DNA from: Actinomycetota bacterium
GTDB lineage: Bacteria; Actinomycetota; Coriobacteriia; Anaerosomatales; UBA912
Assembly (NCBI GenBank): GCA_023488435.1
Contig: JAMDCK010000036.1
Location: forward strand, 1 to 33,704
DNA: 33,704 bases
Direction of reading: 5' to 3'
In this document: positions 30,945-33,704 of the stretch, piece by piece
How positions within the stretch are numbered: position 1 is the stretch's first letter
Layout: the number at the start of each line of letters is the position of its first letter
The notes under the pieces: model-generated
Told to the model about the DNA's origin: nothing
Database searches by the model: none
Seen by the model: the letters and a program-made list of their open reading frames with translations, nothing else
Position numbers and translations under genes: made by a program

Positions 30945-31997
30945 CTACTCGACTTCGATCACATGAAGAGTGAACCCATCCTCCTGTTCGATGTCCCTAA
31001 ACTCGACTGCAACCAAAGTGTTGTGGTCAGCCGCGAATATCATCTCGAACCGCACTCCCGATTCTTCGGTTAGGTTCACATGACGGCTCATATCAGTCGC
31101 GTCGTACATTAGAAGATGCTGCCGGCTGTCGACAACGGCGACCCTAGAGCCGATGATTTCGAAGTAGTACACGGCTCTGTCCACGATCACAGGCCGAAAC
31201 TCACTGGTGGCCGTCGAGTAGTAGCCAAACTGCTGAACGCTCCAGTCCCACTCGTAGTAGTTGTCGAAATTGATCGAGTAGAACCTATCCCTGAAGGCCA
31301 ATGCGTATCCAGGGTATTGGAATTGGATGGCTCCCACCGGAAAATCCTCCACCGTAATCTCGTCGGGATTGACACCCCCGATCTGCGCCACTCGATAATA
31401 ACCTTCTCCATCGCGGACATCGGTCCAAAGCAATCTGCCGTCCTCGAGGTCCAAGAACGCATTGTAGTAGCTTGGTATTTCGATATCGGCCACTTTGTGA
31501 GTGCTCCCAGTGGCTAGGTCATGGAACACTACGTCGTACTCGCCGTCCTCTCCCAAGTCCATCCACGCAACGGTTCCCCCGTCCAGTGCTGGGGCGAATA
31601 CCGGCTGGGAGGACGCCACCACCGAGGTCTCTCCACCTCGGCGCGGCCGAGCCATTACCTCTTTGTCCGACTCCCAAACGAGCCATTCCTGATTCACCCT
31701 CATCCAGGAAATCTCTTCGGGCCAGGTCATGACGATCTTCCGCTGGCCCGTTTTGGGATCGACAGAGACGATCGTATCGTTGATCTTATTGCCGACATCC
31801 ACAATAAGATACAACTGCCCGTCCACGGAGTTGACCGAACCATACTCGCGGTATGGAAGGTCTAGGGTCGATGCCGCAGAATAGAGATCTGCCGCTGAGC
31901 CGTCGTCTCTTTGAGGACTCCCTTCGCTTCGACACCCCAACAGCCCCGCTGAGGCCACAACAAAGGCCAAGAACAACACCAACTGTATTCGCTTCAT
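30945..31997 (-). CDS. Lipoprotein with TolB-like beta-propeller repeats
   Basis: A 350-residue exported lipoprotein. The signal has helix LVLFLAFVVASAG and lipobox LLGC with Cys22; the mature protein starts with a polar Ser/Glu/Asp linker. The rest is all-beta with repeated blades of the form 'G.vaW.d...yDvvfhDLATG' (for example GGTVAWMDLGEDGEYDVVFH, DGRLLWTDVRDGEGYYRV and GSRVAVVDSRQHLLMYDATD), as in TolB or YncE-type propellers. No catalytic residues are recognised, so a binding or scaffold role on the outer membrane face is possible. The start is ATG 31997 with GGGAGGAG upstream. It follows the C39-like peptidase gene after 73 bases on the same strand. Confidence 0.8.
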   Translation of the reverse strand: MKRIQLVLFLAFVVASAGLLGCRSEGSPQRDDGSAADLYSAASTLDLPYREYGSVNSVDGQLYLIVDVGNKINDTIVSVDPKTGQRKIVMTWPEEISWMRVNQEWLVWESDKEVMARPRRGGETSVVASSQPVFAPALDGGTVAWMDLGEDGEYDVVFHDLATGSTHKVADIEIPSYYNAFLDLEDGRLLWTDVRDGEGYYRVAQIGGVNPDEITVEDFPVGAIQFQYPGYALAFRDRFYSINFDNYYEWDWSVQQFGYYSTATSEFRPVIVDRAVYYFEIIGSRVAVVDSRQHLLMYDATDMSRHVNLTEESGVRFEMIFAADHNTLVAVEFRDIEQEDGFTLHVIEVE

Positions 31998-32035
31998 CCC
32001 GCTCCTCCCGTCGAAAAGTCCCCACCCCATCGAGG

Positions 32036-32061
32036 TCGGGAGCCAGTCACCCGACTCCCGA
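32036..32061 (-). terminator. Hairpin between the C39-like peptidase and lipoprotein genes, without a U-tract
   Basis: TCGGGAG (32036-32042) and CTCCCGA (32055-32061) form a 7-bp stem with a 12-base loop, starting ten bases after the C39 stop. CCTCGATGGGG follows on the minus strand, so no U-tract is present. It could limit read-through into the lipoprotein gene. Confidence 0.35.
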
Positions 32062-32070
32062 ACTCTCATG

Positions 32071-32913
32071 CTACCAAACCATGGCTAGGTTCGTTCCATC
32101 CTGATCAGCCCTGAAGCATGCTCTGAACAGCCCGTTCACAGTTGTACTTCCAACTGGGTCCCAAAAGATTCCAAAGAAGCGACTATCGAAATGTGGATCG
32201 ACACTGCGCATCCTAACCGGCGCCGTCCTTTCATCGTAACCGCTTACCGATACATAGTGCCGTGCAGCATGTCCGCGGTATCGCGGAATGTATTGCGTCT
32301 CCGCCAGAATGATAGGAACCGAGCCCGGTGAGGCCGAAAGCGAACTTCCGATGCGCAAAATGAACGCCTGTCTAGGATTTGACTGGTTAGTCAAGTCGGA
32401 AGCGACGTACGTGAATCTACCAAACGTGCCGCTATAGGAATTGAGTGCCCTGGCAATGCCGGTGCTGGTACTTCCTTCAGGGACAGTGCCTATGCGTCCG
32501 GCCAGGGTGGCCTGAGACGGAAGCGCTACAGCAGATCTGCTGAAGGTTCTGTGCCAGCTGAGACTCTGCCTTGCTGAGGCAGGGCCACACCAATTAGTCC
32601 TCTCCTGCCTGAAGGCAGGGACGCTCTTGGTGACCAGTCCGAAACGACCCTCCTCGATAATGCCCAGCGCCCCGATTGTGCCTGAAGCCACTGCTGCGCC
32701 TGACTCAAGTGCCCTCTCCTTGGCGACAGTCAGATCCTCCCACATCTTGGCCTCCGCAGCAGTCAGAGTCGAATCATCAGCCAGTGCGCCCGTCACGGAT
32801 GACCCGGAAGCTACTGGTGCCGCGAATGCGGAGCTGGCTGTCAGTGCTCCCACCAGCGCGACCCCCACCACGAGTCGGATGACCCGTGGCAACCTCGCTT
32901 GTCTCGAAATCAT
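32071..32913 (-). CDS. Secreted C39-like (papain-fold) cysteine peptidase
   Basis: A 280-residue exported protein. The signal peptide is residues 1-31 (SSAFA, cleavage before APVAS). A helical pro-region of about 60 residues (about 48-85) follows. The catalytic domain has the C39-like triad: C109 in TNWCGPASARQSL with its oxyanion Gln equivalent nearby, H219 in RHYVSVSGYD, and D239 in RSVDPHFD. No ABC-transporter half is fused, so it is not a classical bacteriocin-processing transporter. It more likely processes a wall or secreted protein. The ATG at 32913 has GAGGGGGAT upstream. It precedes a propeller lipoprotein on the same strand, which might be a partner or substrate receptor. Confidence 0.83.
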   Translation of the reverse strand: MISRQARLPRVIRLVVGVALVGALTASSAFAAPVASGSSVTGALADDSTLTAAEAKMWEDLTVAKERALESGAAVASGTIGALGIIEEGRFGLVTKSVPAFRQERTNWCGPASARQSLSWHRTFSRSAVALPSQATLAGRIGTVPEGSTSTGIARALNSYSGTFGRFTYVASDLTNQSNPRQAFILRIGSSLSASPGSVPIILAETQYIPRYRGHAARHYVSVSGYDERTAPVRMRSVDPHFDSRFFGIFWDPVGSTTVNGLFRACFRADQDGTNLAMVW

Positions 32914-33157
32914 GATATCCCCCTCGATATCTCAACTTGCCACAACAATACTCGGCGCATCCGATGGGCCTCTCCCCAGCACCATCGGTGCATTCTTACT
33001 AGGCTTCCATAGGCAACACCCTCTCTGCTTATGTCCCCTGACAGACCCCTTCGGCTATTCGTAAGCCCGCAATCCGAAGGCGTGCTTCAGTTGTAGCAAC
33101 GGGGCCTATAAGGAACCTACACATTATCGAAAACGTGTCGCGCGATGCTCCGCCCGC
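32914..33157 (-). other. Intergenic leader of the C39-like peptidase with several hairpins
   Basis: This 244-base gap holds no ORF I can support. On the minus strand a TATAGG lies about 215 bases before the C39 start, which would give a long leader. Predicted stems are CCTTCGG/CCGAAGG (33048-33054 with 33074-33080), and two mutually exclusive ones: CCGATGG/CCATCGG (32961-32967 with 32982-32988) and GCACC/GGTGC (32979-32983 with 32987-32991). I match it to no known riboswitch. Confidence 0.35.
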
Positions 33158-33704
33158 TTACTGAGATGCGGGGTGTGGCCAGCGCCATTCGCGTATGGCC
33201 GGTAGGTCCTCTCCGTACTTGTTGATGTGCTCACGGTGCTCGACTAAGGCGTCGCGGATGAACTGCCCGGCGTATCCGGCGATCGGGGCGAGCGCTGAGA
33301 CGCGGTCGATCACATCCCCAAACAGGTGGTACCGGTCGATGTCGTTGCGCACGGCCATGTCGAAGGGGGTGGTCGTGGTCCCTTCCTCCTTGTAGCCGCG
33401 GACGTGCAGGTTCTTGTGGTTGGTGCGCCTGTAGGCGAGGCGGTGGATCAGCCAAGGGTAGCCGTGGAAGGCGAAGATGATTGGCGCGCTCGTGGTGAAG
33501 AGCGCATCGAACTCCTTGTCGGTCAGGCCGTGCGGATGTTCCTCGGGAGGCGTGAGCGTCATCAGGTCGACGACGTTGACCACTCGGACTTTGAGATCCG
33601 GTGCCCACTCGCGCAGCAGTGCGACCGCGGCGAGCGTCTCGAGCGAGGGCACGTCGCCGCAGCAAGCCATCACGACATCCGGCTGCCCGCCGAAGTCGTT
33701 GCTC
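33158..33704 (-). CDS. Xylulose-5-phosphate/fructose-6-phosphate phosphoketolase, C-terminal fragment
   Basis: The last 182 codons of a gene whose 5' part lies beyond base 33704. Phosphoketolase splits xylulose 5-phosphate or fructose 6-phosphate with phosphate to acetyl phosphate plus a shorter sugar phosphate, using thiamine diphosphate. The fragment shows the C-terminal domain hallmarks: [64 protein letters not shown] and NDIDRYHL. An apparent start at 33673 is internal, because the conserved [11 protein letters not shown] segment continues upstream. Acetate kinase or other partner genes are not in view. No clear terminator follows the stop. Confidence 0.93.
   Translation of the reverse strand, partial: SNDFGGQPDVVMACCGDVPSLETLAAVALLREWAPDLKVRVVNVVDLMTLTPPEEHPHGLTDKEFDALFTTSAPIIFAFHGYPWLIHRLAYRRTNHKNLHVRGYKEEGTTTTPFDMAVRNDIDRYHLFGDVIDRVSALAPIAGYAGQFIRDALVEHREHINKYGEDLPAIREWRWPHPASQ

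Noticed and set aside
32565-32625. Two similar CTGCC...GGCAG hairpins
   Set aside because: They lie inside the C39-like coding sequence next to the catalytic Cys region and are most simply explained by coding constraint.
1-33704. Frequent TCGGCGG / CCGCCGA heptamer seen about two dozen times by eye
   Set aside because: Most copies encode Ala-Glu, Ser-Ala-Glu or their reverse in GC-rich coding frames; a k-mer count against a codon-shuffled background would be needed before calling it a genome signal.

Overview
The window is a compact, GC-rich bacterial chromosome segment. Its gene order matches a locus conserved in both Actinobacteria and Bacillota: rsmI, metG, tatD, a DUF348/G5 wall protein, rsmA, (veg), ispE, (spoVG), glmU, prs, rplY, pth. 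Veg, SpoVG and a YabE-type 3D-domain protein are present where mycobacteria carry RpfB. That mix, plus two candidate leaderless mRNAs and anaerobe-type proteins (an NfnA-like flavoprotein, small ferredoxins, a [4Fe-4S]-type IlvD, phosphoketolase), suggests a deep-branching Actinobacteriota of the Coriobacteriia/OPB41 kind. A Bacillota relative cannot be excluded from sequence alone.

Layout. 1-2585: the 5' end of an NfnA-type flavoprotein, then apbE and a coiled-coil M23 peptidase. 2589-10737, minus strand: pth, rplY, prs, glmU, tRNA-Gln, spoVG, a nucleotidyltransferase, ispE, veg, rsmA and a DUF348-G5-3D protein. 10873-13878: a cassette of ilvD, a calcineurin-like phosphoesterase and an iron-sulfur-flavoprotein-like reductase that interrupts the conserved order. 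13879-21110, minus strand: tatD, metG, rsmI, a membrane protein, a DUF362 ferredoxin protein and a ROK kinase. 21173-25195: a degenerate ImmA/IrrE-like protein, divergent from a two-gene operon of a HEAT-repeat protein and a degenerate HD-GYP protein. 25206-27570: a PcsB-type coiled-coil protein with a lysozyme-like tail, a four-helix membrane protein, tRNA-Asp, a ferredoxin and tRNA-Val. 27598-33704, minus strand: carB, a beta-propeller-like lipoprotein, a secreted C39-like peptidase and the 3' end of phosphoketolase.

Two things stand out. First, metG is broken by an exact, adjacent 668-bp tandem duplication (15079-15746 and 15747-16414). Deleting one copy restores a 517-residue methionyl-tRNA synthetase, so this is either a very recent mutation or an assembly error. 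Second, the 21.2-25.2 kb block holds the best candidate for an undescribed system. Two translationally coupled proteins share the same roughly 130-residue N-terminal domain; one continues into HEAT repeats and the other into a 'YD-GYP' domain that has lost the HD histidine. They sit divergently next to an ImmA-like protein whose HExxH has become HLVAH.

The housekeeping genes cover peptidoglycan precursor supply (GlmU), PRPP (Prs), isoprenoids (IspE), translation (Pth, bL25, RsmA, RsmI, MetRS) and wall remodelling (M23, 3D and PcsB-type proteins). Several gene pairs are coupled by ATGA overlaps. Three convergent pairs leave almost no room for terminators, and the hairpins seen lack U-tracts. 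No CRISPR array, insertion sequence, prophage or rRNA gene was recognised.
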